Part shown: one piece after another, positions 24,159-30,670 of the stretch
How the letters are laid out: each line of letters begins with the position of its first letter
Position numbering within the stretch: position 1 is the first letter of the stretch
Origin: Porticoccaceae bacterium
GTDB lineage: Bacteria; Pseudomonadota; Gammaproteobacteria; Pseudomonadales; Porticoccaceae
DNA: 30,670 bases
Assembly: GCA_023228865.1 (NCBI GenBank)
Contig: JALOAH010000055.1
Location: forward strand, 1 to 30,670
Direction: 5' to 3'
Position numbers and translations under genes: made by a program
The notes under the pieces: generated by a model
Seen by the model: the letters and a program-made list of their open reading frames with translations, nothing else
The model's database searches: none
What the model was told of the DNA's origin: nothing

Positions 24159-26066
24159 ATGAAAAATAAAGACCCCAACGACAATCCAGAAACCATAGAA
24201 CCCCACGGCCTCAGTCGCCGCGGTTTTCTCGGCGCCACGGCCGTTACCGGCGCTACCCTGATGGGTGCTACGGCACTTGGCAGCGCCGTCATGAGCCGGG
24301 AGACCTGGGCAGCCGCCGTGGAGAAGTCGCGACAAAACTACCATGTCGCACCAGGTCAACTGGACGACTACTACGGCTTTTGGAGCGGTGGCCATCAGGG
24401 CGAAGTGCGTGTTATGGGCGTGCCATCGATGCGCGAACTGATGCGTATTCCTGTCTTCAACGTGGACTCAGCCACAGGCTGGGGTATGACCAACGAAAGC
24501 AAGCACATCATGGGGGACAGCGCCAAGTTCCAAAATGGTGATTGCCACCATCCCCATATTTCCATGACCGATGGCAAATACGACGGCAAATATCTGTTTA
24601 TCAATGACAAGGCCAACTCCCGTGTCGCACGGATTCGCCTCGACATTATGAAATGCGACAAAATGCTCACGGTTCCCAACGTCCAGGCCATCCACGGTCT
24701 GCGCCTGCAGAAAGTGCCGTACACCAAATATGTCTTCGCCAATGCCGAATTTATTATTCCCCACCCCAACGATGGCAGTAATTTTGATCTTTCCGCCGAC
24801 ACAAGCTACACCATGTTCAACGTCATCGATGCTGAAAAAATGGAGATGGCCTTTCAGGTGATCGTCGACGGTAACCTCGACAATACAGACGCCGACTACA
24901 CAGGAAAGTACGCCGCCTCCACCTGCTACAATTCGGAAAAGGCTCGCGACCTGGGCGGGATGATGCGCAACGAACGGGACTGGGTGGTGATTTTCAACAT
25001 CCCGCGTATTGAAGCCGCCATCAAGGCGGGCAACTTCACCACCCTCGGCGACTCCAAAACCCCGGTGGTGGATGGCCGTGCGGGCTCGGAGCTGACCCGT
25101 TATATTCCCGTTCCCAAAAACCCCCACGGTTGCAACACCTCACCAGACGGCAAGTACTTCATCGCTGCCGGAAAACTGTCCCCCACGGTTACCATGATCG
25201 AGATCGCCAAACTGGACAGCCTTTTTGACGACAAGTCGAAAGATCCCCGCGACGCGGTTGCAGCAGAACCGGAGTTGGGACTTGGCCCTTTGCACACCAC
25301 CTTCGACGGTCGCGGCAACGCCTACACCACCCTGTTTATTGACAGCCAGGTGGTGAAGTGGAACATGGAGGAAGCGGTGCGCGCCTACAACGGCGAAAAC
25401 GTCAATTACATCAAGCAGAAACTTGATGTCCACTATCAGCCCGGCCATATTCACGCCTCACTGACGGAAACCAGTGAAGCGGACGGCAAATGGCTGATCG
25501 CCCTCAGCAAGTTCTCCAAGGATCGTTTTTTACCCACAGGACCGCTGCACCCGGAAAACGACCAACTTATCGATATTTCCGGTGAGGAGATGAAACTCGT
25601 TCACGACGGCCCCACCTATGCCGAACCCCACGACTGCATCCTGGCGCGCCGGGATCAGATTCGCACCAAAAAACTCTGGGATCGCAACGACCCCTACTTC
25701 GCCCCCACCGTGGCAATGGCGAAAAAAGATGGTGTCACCCTGGAAACCGACAACAAGATCATCCGTGACGGCAAAAAAGTCCGGGTGTACATGACCTCCA
25801 TGGCACCGTCCTACGGCACCACGGAGTTCACCGTCAAACAGGGCGATGAGGTTACCGTCATTATCACCAACGTGGATCAGATTGAAGACGTGAGCCACGG
25901 TTTTGTCATGACCAATCACGGCGCCAGCATGGAAATCAGCCCGCAACAGACATCTTCCATTACATTTACAGCAGACAAACCTGGGCTGCACTGGTATTAC
26001 TGCAGCTGGTTCTGCCATGCATTACATATGGAAATGGTTGGCCAGATGAAAGTGGAACCGGCCTGA
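24159..26066 (+). CDS. nosZ: NosZ, nitrous-oxide reductase (clade I)
   Basis: Periplasmic copper enzyme reducing N2O to N2. It has 635 residues. The twin-arginine signal GLSRRGFLGATAVTG (about 18-32) places it in clade I (Tat-exported). The N-terminal beta-propeller binds the tetranuclear CuZ centre, with histidines in CHHPHIS, AIHGLR, NPHGCN, LGPLHTTF, PGHIHAS and EPHDC. The C-terminal cupredoxin domain binds CuA through WYYCSWFCHALHMEM (C615, C619, H623, M626). The start is the ATG at 24159 with AGGAGC ahead of it. The 78-bp gap after nosR has no strong terminator, so nosRZ are likely co-transcribed. All key ligands are present, so the enzyme should be active. Confidence 0.99.
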   Translation: MKNKDPNDNPETIEPHGLSRRGFLGATAVTGATLMGATALGSAVMSRETWAAAVEKSRQNYHVAPGQLDDYYGFWSGGHQGEVRVMGVPSMRELMRIPVFNVDSATGWGMTNESKHIMGDSAKFQNGDCHHPHISMTDGKYDGKYLFINDKANSRVARIRLDIMKCDKMLTVPNVQAIHGLRLQKVPYTKYVFANAEFIIPHPNDGSNFDLSADTSYTMFNVIDAEKMEMAFQVIVDGNLDNTDADYTGKYAASTCYNSEKARDLGGMMRNERDWVVIFNIPRIEAAIKAGNFTTLGDSKTPVVDGRAGSELTRYIPVPKNPHGCNTSPDGKYFIAAGKLSPTVTMIEIAKLDSLFDDKSKDPRDAVAAEPELGLGPLHTTFDGRGNAYTTLFIDSQVVKWNMEEAVRAYNGENVNYIKQKLDVHYQPGHIHASLTETSEADGKWLIALSKFSKDRFLPTGPLHPENDQLIDISGEEMKLVHDGPTYAEPHDCILARRDQIRTKKLWDRNDPYFAPTVAMAKKDGVTLETDNKIIRDGKKVRVYMTSMAPSYGTTEFTVKQGDEVTVIITNVDQIEDVSHGFVMTNHGASMEISPQQTSSITFTADKPGLHWYYCSWFCHALHMEMVGQMKVEPA

Positions 26067-26092
26067 TCAACGGCGGTATCTTGTCGTAGCCC

Positions 26093-26128
26093 CCCTGCGG
26101 GGATTCCTCCCGCAGGGTTTATTTTTTC
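26093..26128 (+). terminator. Intrinsic terminator between nosZ and nosD
   Basis: CCCTGCGGG (26093-26101) pairs perfectly with CCCGCAGGG (26109-26117) around a 7-nt loop, followed by TTTATTTTTTC. It lies 27 bp after the nosZ stop and ends only about 17 bp before the nosD start, with the nosD ribosome-binding site right after the T-run. Confidence 0.9.
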
Positions 26129-26144
26129 TATTTAGGTAATCTGA

Positions 26145-27449
26145 GTGCCAAAATCACTGGCCAATACAATGTCGCGCCTGGTTGCCACCGTTGTATTCCT
26201 CTCGATTTCTTTCGCCTCTCTGGCGGAAATTCAGAATCTCAGCACGTTGCCGCTGGTAAAGACTGCCAGTGACAATGGCTGGCGGCTGCCCGCAGGCGTC
26301 TACGAAGGCCAATTTGTTATCGATCAACCCATCCATCTCATTTGCGACCAGGGCACCGTGCTGGATGGCCAGCAACTTGGGCACGGCCTGATTGTCAGGG
26401 CTCCTGGTGTCGTCATTGAAGGCTGCACGCTACGCAATTGGGGACAGAATCTCACCCGCATGGATTCGGGCATTTTCATCGAAGCCGCAGCCAAGGGCGC
26501 AGAGCTGAAAAACAACAGCCTCAAGGGCGCGGGATTCGGCATCTGGGTAGACACCAGCGAAGGGGTCAGCATTATCGCCAACCGCATCGAAGGGGATCGC
26601 AACCTGCGCTCCCAGGATCGCGGCAACGCCATTCACCTGTACGCGACAAAAAACGCCAGGGTCATCGGCAATCACCTTCGCCACACCCGCGACGGCATTT
26701 ATATCGACGTTTCCAATGACTGTCTCCTTGAGAACAACGTCATGGAAGATTTGCGCTACGGTGTCCACTATATGTTTTCCCATGACAGCCGCGTCATTGG
26801 CAACACCACCCGCCGCACACGAACCGGCTATGCCCTCATGCAAAGCCGAATGCTCACCGTGACCGGCAACAGATCCGAAAATGACCAGAATTACGGCATT
26901 CTCATGAACTACATTACCTACTCCAGCATCAACAATAATTTTGTCACCCATGTCACCCAGGGCAGTACCGACGACAGCATGATCATCGGCGGTGAAGGCA
27001 AGGCGCTGTTTATCTACAACTCTCTGTTCAACAAGATTGAAGACAATTATTTCGGCCACAGTGGCATCGGCATCCACCTCACCGCCGGCTCCGAAGACAA
27101 TCCCATCACTGGCAATGCCTTCACTGGCAATCAGTACCAGGTCAAATATGTGGCCACCCGCCTTCAAGAGTGGTCCGTCGCTGGACGCGGCAACTATTGG
27201 AGCGAATATCTGGGCTGGGATCGCAACGGCGACGGCATCGGCGATATTGCCTACGAACCCAATGACAATATAGATCGCCTGCTGTGGCTGTACCCCCAGA
27301 CCCGGTTATTGATGCACAGCCCCGGCATCGAACTGCTGCGCTGGGTGCAACAGGTATTTCCAGTGGTCAAATCCCCCGGCGTCAAGGACAGCTTTCCTCT
27401 TATGCACATACCAGACAAACATCTGCGCCACCAAGGACAACAGCCATGA
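26145..27449 (+). CDS. nosD: NosD, periplasmic copper-site assembly protein
   Basis: Right-handed beta-helix protein (CASH/NosD repeats) that docks on the NosFY transporter and NosL to mature the CuZ site of NosZ. It has 434 residues. A signal peptide (about 1-27, ending FASLAE) precedes repeated short blocks such as [36 protein letters not shown] and [15 protein letters not shown] (about 60-340). The [23 protein letters not shown] segment near residues 350-370, read in two blocks, is diagnostic of NosD. I chose the GTG at 26145 because AGGTAA lies six bases upstream; an ATG at 26169 would also leave a signal peptide. It overlaps nosF by 4 bp (ATGA). Confidence 0.95.
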   Translation: MPKSLANTMSRLVATVVFLSISFASLAEIQNLSTLPLVKTASDNGWRLPAGVYEGQFVIDQPIHLICDQGTVLDGQQLGHGLIVRAPGVVIEGCTLRNWGQNLTRMDSGIFIEAAAKGAELKNNSLKGAGFGIWVDTSEGVSIIANRIEGDRNLRSQDRGNAIHLYATKNARVIGNHLRHTRDGIYIDVSNDCLLENNVMEDLRYGVHYMFSHDSRVIGNTTRRTRTGYALMQSRMLTVTGNRSENDQNYGILMNYITYSSINNNFVTHVTQGSTDDSMIIGGEGKALFIYNSLFNKIEDNYFGHSGIGIHLTAGSEDNPITGNAFTGNQYQVKYVATRLQEWSVAGRGNYWSEYLGWDRNGDGIGDIAYEPNDNIDRLLWLYPQTRLLMHSPGIELLRWVQQVFPVVKSPGVKDSFPLMHIPDKHLRHQGQQP

Positions 27450-28369
27450 ACGCGGTCGAAATAGCCAATGTCAGCCAGTGGTATGGCGCCATCCCCGTGC
27501 TCCACGACCTCAGTCTGACCCTTAAAGGTGGCGAAGTGCTGGGACTGTTTGGCCACAACGGCGCCGGCAAGACCACCACTATCAAACTGATTCTTGGCCT
27601 GCTCAACGCCAGCAAAGGCCAGATTCGCGTTTTTGATCACCCGCCCCAACACAGAGAGGCGAGACGTCAGCTCGGTTACCTGCCGGAAAATGTCACTTTC
27701 TACAATCAGCTCAGTGGCCGCGAAACGCTGCGCTACTTTGCCCGCCTCAAAGGCGACAGCCCCGCCCGCAGCGATCAGTTTCTCGAACAGGTCGGCCTCA
27801 GCGGGGCGGCGGATCGCCGCGTCAAAACCTATTCCAAGGGCATGCGCCAGCGCCTCGGTCTGGCGCAGGCGCTGCTCGGCTCACCGCGACTGCTGCTGCT
27901 GGATGAACCCACCGTAGGGCTGGATCCCATTGCCACCGAAGATCTCTACCAACTGATCGATCTTCTCCGCCATGAGGGGGTCAGTGTTATTCTCTGTTCC
28001 CACATTCTGCTTGGCGTTGAACGCCACATTGACCGGGCGGCCATTCTCGCTGCGGGCAGGCTTCAGGCCATCGGCAATTTGACCAGTCTGCGCCGGGAAT
28101 CCGGTCTGCCGGAAAAAATTCGCGTCAGCGGCATTCAGGATCAGGAGCAGTGGCGGCAGCGCTGGCACAATGACGGGCAACAGGTTACGGCGCTGGCAAA
28201 CGACTGCCTTGAAATCAATGTGGACAACAGTAACAAACTGGGAATTTTGCGCGAATTGCTGGAGACCGCTGTGGCCACCGATATTGAAATTCACCAGCCG
28301 TCCCTGGCAGACCTCTACAGATTTTATATGGCTAAAACCCCTAGCCATATCGGCGGGGCTCAGCCATGA
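27446..28369 (+). CDS. nosF: NosF, ABC-transporter ATPase
   Basis: ATP-binding subunit of the NosDFY complex that powers CuZ assembly in NosZ. It has 307 residues from the ATG at 27446, which overlaps the nosD stop (ATGA). Motifs are Walker [10 protein letters not shown] (36-44), signature [17 protein letters not shown], and Walker B with D-loop [13 protein letters not shown]. The C-terminal part (about 215-300) is the usual extension of this ABC-2-type group. The frame runs open further upstream inside nosD, but the ATG start is clear from homology and the overlap. It overlaps nosY by 4 bp. Confidence 0.97.
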   Translation: MNAVEIANVSQWYGAIPVLHDLSLTLKGGEVLGLFGHNGAGKTTTIKLILGLLNASKGQIRVFDHPPQHREARRQLGYLPENVTFYNQLSGRETLRYFARLKGDSPARSDQFLEQVGLSGAADRRVKTYSKGMRQRLGLAQALLGSPRLLLLDEPTVGLDPIATEDLYQLIDLLRHEGVSVILCSHILLGVERHIDRAAILAAGRLQAIGNLTSLRRESGLPEKIRVSGIQDQEQWRQRWHNDGQQVTALANDCLEINVDNSNKLGILRELLETAVATDIEIHQPSLADLYRFYMAKTPSHIGGAQP

Positions 28370-29196
28370 AGCAGATTTGGCACATAGCCCGCAAAGAACT
28401 CAGCGATGGCCTGCGCAACCGCTGGCTGCTGGCAATCAGCCTGGTGTTTGCCGCCCTCGCTCTCGGTATTGCCTGGTTCGGCGCCGCCGCCTCGGGGCAG
28501 ATAGGATTTACCTCCATTCCGGCCACCATTGCCAGCCTCGCCAGCCTGGCAACATTTTTGATACCGCTGATTGCCCTGCTGTTGGCCTACGACACCATTG
28601 TCGGCGAAGAAGAGGGCGGCACCCTGATACTGTTGCTCTCCTACCCCATTGGCAGGGGGCAGATACTGCTCGGCAAATTTCTCGGCCACGGTCTTGTCCT
28701 GGCGCTGTCGGTGCTGGTGGGTTTTGGCTGCGCCGCTGTGGTTATCGCCCTGTTGGTGGACGACATTGAACTCAGCCTGCTGGCATGGGCCTTTGGCCGC
28801 TTTATGCTGTCGTCAACATTGCTCGGCTGGGTGTTTTTGGCTCTGGCTTTTATCATCAGCTGTTTGACCCGAGAAAAATCCACCGCCGCCGGGCTCGCTC
28901 TCGGTCTCTGGTTTCTGTTTGTCCTCGTCTTTGACCTGTCTCTGCTCGCGCTTCTGGTGATCAGCGAAGGCAGGCTCAACCCGGAATTGCTGCCATGGCT
29001 GCTGTTGTTGAACCCCACGGACGTCTACCGCCTAATCAATCTCTCCGGTTTTGATGGCGGCGCCAACGCCCTCGGCGTTCTCGCCCTGAGCGAGGATCTG
29101 CCCCTGTCCCAGTGGCTGCTATCGCTGTGTCTGCTCTGCTGGGTGGGGCTTTCACTGCTGTTGGCTCACTGGCTGTTTCAAAAACGGCTTGCTTGA
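28366..29196 (+). CDS. nosY: NosY, ABC-2-type permease
   Basis: Membrane subunit of NosDFY. The 276 residues have about six predicted membrane helices: near 18-38, 50-72, 100-122, 130-165, 178-202 and 245-270. It begins [22 protein letters not shown], the typical start with an amphipathic coupling helix. The EEEGGT motif of ABC-2 permeases ([19 protein letters not shown]) is at about 80-98. The start overlaps the nosF stop by 4 bp. Assignment rests on hydropathy, the motif and gene order. Confidence 0.95.
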   Translation: MKQIWHIARKELSDGLRNRWLLAISLVFAALALGIAWFGAAASGQIGFTSIPATIASLASLATFLIPLIALLLAYDTIVGEEEGGTLILLLSYPIGRGQILLGKFLGHGLVLALSVLVGFGCAAVVIALLVDDIELSLLAWAFGRFMLSSTLLGWVFLALAFIISCLTREKSTAAGLALGLWFLFVLVFDLSLLALLVISEGRLNPELLPWLLLLNPTDVYRLINLSGFDGGANALGVLALSEDLPLSQWLLSLCLLCWVGLSLLLAHWLFQKRLA

Positions 29197-29215
29197 TTAA
29201 CCCGGAAATCACACC

Positions 29216-29773
29216 ATGAAAAAATACTTCGCCAACCGTTGCTCCCTGCTATTCCTGTTGATGCTCTGTGTCGGACTTGCCGCCTGCTCAGAACCCAGAC
29301 AGGACACCCCCGCCGCCACTGCCAAAGGCTTTGCCAGTGGCGATGAATGCCATGTCTGCGGCATGATCATCACAGATTTTCCGGGCCCCAAAGGCCTGGC
29401 AGCGGCGGGCGCCACGGTGACAAAGTTTTGCTCCACCGCAGAGTTCTTTGGCTGGTGGCTGCAGCCGGAAAATCAGGTTATTCGGGCCAGCCTTTTTGTT
29501 CACGACATGACTGACACCCCATGGGACTCACCAGACGATCAGCGCCTCATCGACGCAACCACAGCCTATTATGTGATTGGCACTGCACTGCAAGGCTCCA
29601 TGGGGCCGACCCTGGCCTCTTTTGCCGACAAAGACAAAGCCCAGCAGTTTGCAACAGCCCATGGTGGTCGCGTCCTCGCCTTTGATGACATAAGCCTGGA
29701 ACTCCTCCAGCAGGCAGCCGGTGAGCAATACAACCACAGCATGCCCAATGGAGAACACCACAGAGGCCATTGA
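29216..29773 (+). CDS. nosL: NosL, outer-membrane copper chaperone lipoprotein
   Basis: Periplasm-facing lipoprotein that hands Cu(I) to NosD for the CuZ site. It has 185 residues. The signal peptide ends in the lipobox LAAC with the lipidated C24. The metal-binding motif DECHVCGMIITDFPGPKG lies at about 44-61, with the family's MTDTPW and GSMGPTLASFADKDKAQQFATAHGG segments (two blocks) after it. The residues after the lipid cysteine are SEPRQ, with no Asp at +2, consistent with outer-membrane sorting. It lies 20 bp after nosY. The TGA stop overlaps a possible TTG start of the next frame. Confidence 0.96.
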   Translation: MKKYFANRCSLLFLLMLCVGLAACSEPRQDTPAATAKGFASGDECHVCGMIITDFPGPKGLAAAGATVTKFCSTAEFFGWWLQPENQVIRASLFVHDMTDTPWDSPDDQRLIDATTAYYVIGTALQGSMGPTLASFADKDKAQQFATAHGGRVLAFDDISLELLQQAAGEQYNHSMPNGEHHRGH

Positions 29774-30123
29774 AATCCCGTTGTCACCACCAGCCGCAGC
29801 CCGCTGGCGGAACTGCCGGCGCACTTCTCCTCATCTGCAGCACCTGCCCCCATCTGTGCGCCCCCTGCAGGAAAATCCTGCACTGCGCCCGCTACACAGA
29901 TGCCGCCATCGACGCCCAGAAGATCGCAACCAGGCACAAAGCCGACAACAGGTCGAAATTGGTTCCCAAGGGTAGCCACAGGCTTTTACATAAACGTTCC
30001 TGCGTCGTAAAGTTAACACGGGGAGAATCTTGCGCCTATCAACAGACCGAGAAGAATCTTGCCAAACCCCAGACTCTCCATGCCATTTTCGAGCTGAATT
30101 TTGGGTTAAATGATGTCGAATAA
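29770..30123 (+). CDS. Possible small cysteine-rich protein coupled to nosL
   Basis: This frame starts with a TTG that overlaps the nosL stop by 4 bp (TTGA), with AGAGG just upstream. The 117 residues include the cysteine array CSTCPHLCAPCRKILHC (C23, C26, C30, C33, C39), followed by ARYTDAAIDAQKIATRHK and a basic tail. The first 65 or so codons end mostly in C or G, as real genes here do; the rest is less biased. The end overlaps the PAS gene by 14 bp. A candidate promoter inside it (29985-30013) argues against it, as does the lack of a known family. If real, a metal-binding role next to nosL is plausible, but this is inference. Confidence 0.35.
   Translation: MKSRCHHQPQPAGGTAGALLLICSTCPHLCAPCRKILHCARYTDAAIDAQKIATRHKADNRSKLVPKGSHRLLHKRSCVVKLTRGESCAYQQTEKNLAKPQTLHAIFELNFGLNDVE
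29985..30013 (+). promoter_or_regulatory. Candidate promoter for the PAS-GAF gene
   Basis: TTTACA (29985-29990), a 17-bp spacer and TAAAGT (30008-30013) would start transcription about 90 bp before the ATG at 30110. The leader carries two near-repeats, GAGAATCTTGC (about 30022) and GAAGAATCTTGCC (about 30050). Confidence 0.4.
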
Positions 30124-30670
30124 GAGTGCTACCAGGATTGAAAACGCCACTGCCCTATCCCTGGACAATATTCTCGACCTGCTTCTCGACGCCATTTGCT
30201 GCGTAGACCAGGATGGCAACTTCGTTTATGTCAGCACCGGGTTCAAGCATGTGTTCGGCTACAGTCCGGAGGAAATTGTTGGCCGAAACATGCTCGACAT
30301 CATGCACCCGGAGGATCGCCAGAAAACTCTGCAGGCCGTCACCGAAATCATGTCTGGAAAACCCAAAGTCGGCATTGAAAACCGTTATATCCGCAAGGAC
30401 GGCGAAGTGGTTCATATTATGTGGTCAGCGCGCTGGTCTGAAAAAGACCAGATGCGCATTGCCGTGGCTCGGGATATCAGCATTCGCAAGCGCAACGAGG
30501 CTGTCAAAACCGCACTCTACGATATCTCCGAGGCGGCTCACGGCGGCGGCGACCTTATCCATTTGTTTGAAAAAATCCACGACATCATCGCCCAACTGCT
30601 GCCGGCAGAGAATTTTTTCATCGCCCTCTACGATGAAGACAGCGACGAGCTGAGCTTCCCCTACCATGTG
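30110..30670 (+). CDS. PAS-GAF sensory protein (N-terminal part)
   Basis: Start of a cytoplasmic signalling protein, 187 codons before the window ends. A PAS domain (about residues 18-130) shows DAICCVDQDGNFVYVS, FGYSPEEIVGRNMLDIMHPEDR and NRYIRKDGEVVHIMWSARW, ending in the S-box-like VARDISIRKR. A GAF domain begins at about 135 (ALYDISEAAH, then LLPAENFFIALYDEDSDEL). The output domain (histidine kinase, GGDEF/EAL or other) is beyond the edge. No membrane segment is seen. Two ATGs in a row (30110 and 30113) can serve as start. Its position next to nos suggests, but does not show, a regulatory link to respiration. Confidence 0.85.
   Translation, partial: MMSNKSATRIENATALSLDNILDLLLDAICCVDQDGNFVYVSTGFKHVFGYSPEEIVGRNMLDIMHPEDRQKTLQAVTEIMSGKPKVGIENRYIRKDGEVVHIMWSARWSEKDQMRIAVARDISIRKRNEAVKTALYDISEAAHGGGDLIHLFEKIHDIIAQLLPAENFFIALYDEDSDELSFPYHV

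Noticed and set aside
29569..29979. 136-codon minus-strand frame across the nosL end
   Set aside because: Antisense to the last third of nosL; no ribosome-binding site or domain.
1..30670. CRISPR arrays, tRNA or rRNA genes, transposases, phage genes
   Set aside because: None seen: no regularly spaced direct repeats, no cloverleaf or rRNA signature noticed, and no transposase or integrase motif in any frame. A covariance-model scan was not possible.

Overview
The window is a stretch of a gammaproteobacterial chromosome. The gene order nnr-tsaE-ami-mutL-miaA-hfq-hflX-hflK with queG divergent is the same as in Escherichia coli. Several proteins (AspRS, MutL, the HIT protein) look more like Pseudomonas than enteric versions. 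Base composition is moderately GC-rich. Together with a complete clade I nos cluster and a Pseudomonas-type REP pair, this fits a free-living, facultatively denitrifying or N2O-respiring gammaproteobacterium, possibly a marine Cellvibrionales/Spongiibacteraceae-like lineage. That placement is inference only.

Layout. (1) 1-8555, minus strand: one long, tightly packed housekeeping operon read from nnr to hflK, which is cut by the left edge. It covers NAD(P)HX repair, t6A and ms2i6A tRNA modification, septal amidase, mismatch repair, Hfq, the HflX ribosome GTPase and the HflK/FtsH modulator. Junctions are 1-20 bp overlaps or short gaps, and several genes start with GTG or TTG. (2) 8630-13948: queG and rpsT on plus, converging with fmdB-aspS on minus. 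The rpsT/aspS gap holds four successive inverted repeats. A lysine/alanine/proline-tailed HU-like protein converges on a HIT-family hydrolase. (3) 14022-18373: proS, an uncharacterised protein with uracil-DNA-glycosylase-like motifs, a small zinc-ribbon membrane protein, and a D,D-peptidase carrying three LysM domains. (4) 18374-20640: a 630-bp gene-poor region with a very C-rich, G-poor leader, then the PIN-PhoH ATPase gene followed by a REP pair. (5) 20639-29773: the nitrous oxide reductase cluster nosR-nosZ-nosDFYL on plus. A DUF454 (YbaN-like) membrane protein and a histidine-rich exported protein lie divergent to it. (6) 29770-30670: a possible small cysteine-rich ORF coupled to nosL, and the start of a PAS-GAF sensory protein cut by the right edge.

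The nos genes form a working unit. NosZ is the Tat-exported copper enzyme that reduces N2O to N2. NosR is the FMN/Fe-S membrane protein that supports expression and electron supply. NosDFY is the ABC machinery for the CuZ site, and NosL is the lipoprotein copper chaperone. An intrinsic terminator between nosZ and nosD probably sets NosZ in excess over the assembly factors. No flavinyltransferase (ApbE/NosX) and no obvious Dnr/FNR box were seen in the window.

I found no CRISPR array, rRNA, tRNA, intact transposon or phage genes. The least explained items are the glycosylase-like protein after proS, the cysteine-rich ORF after nosL, the REP pair, and the hairpin-rich intergenic regions.
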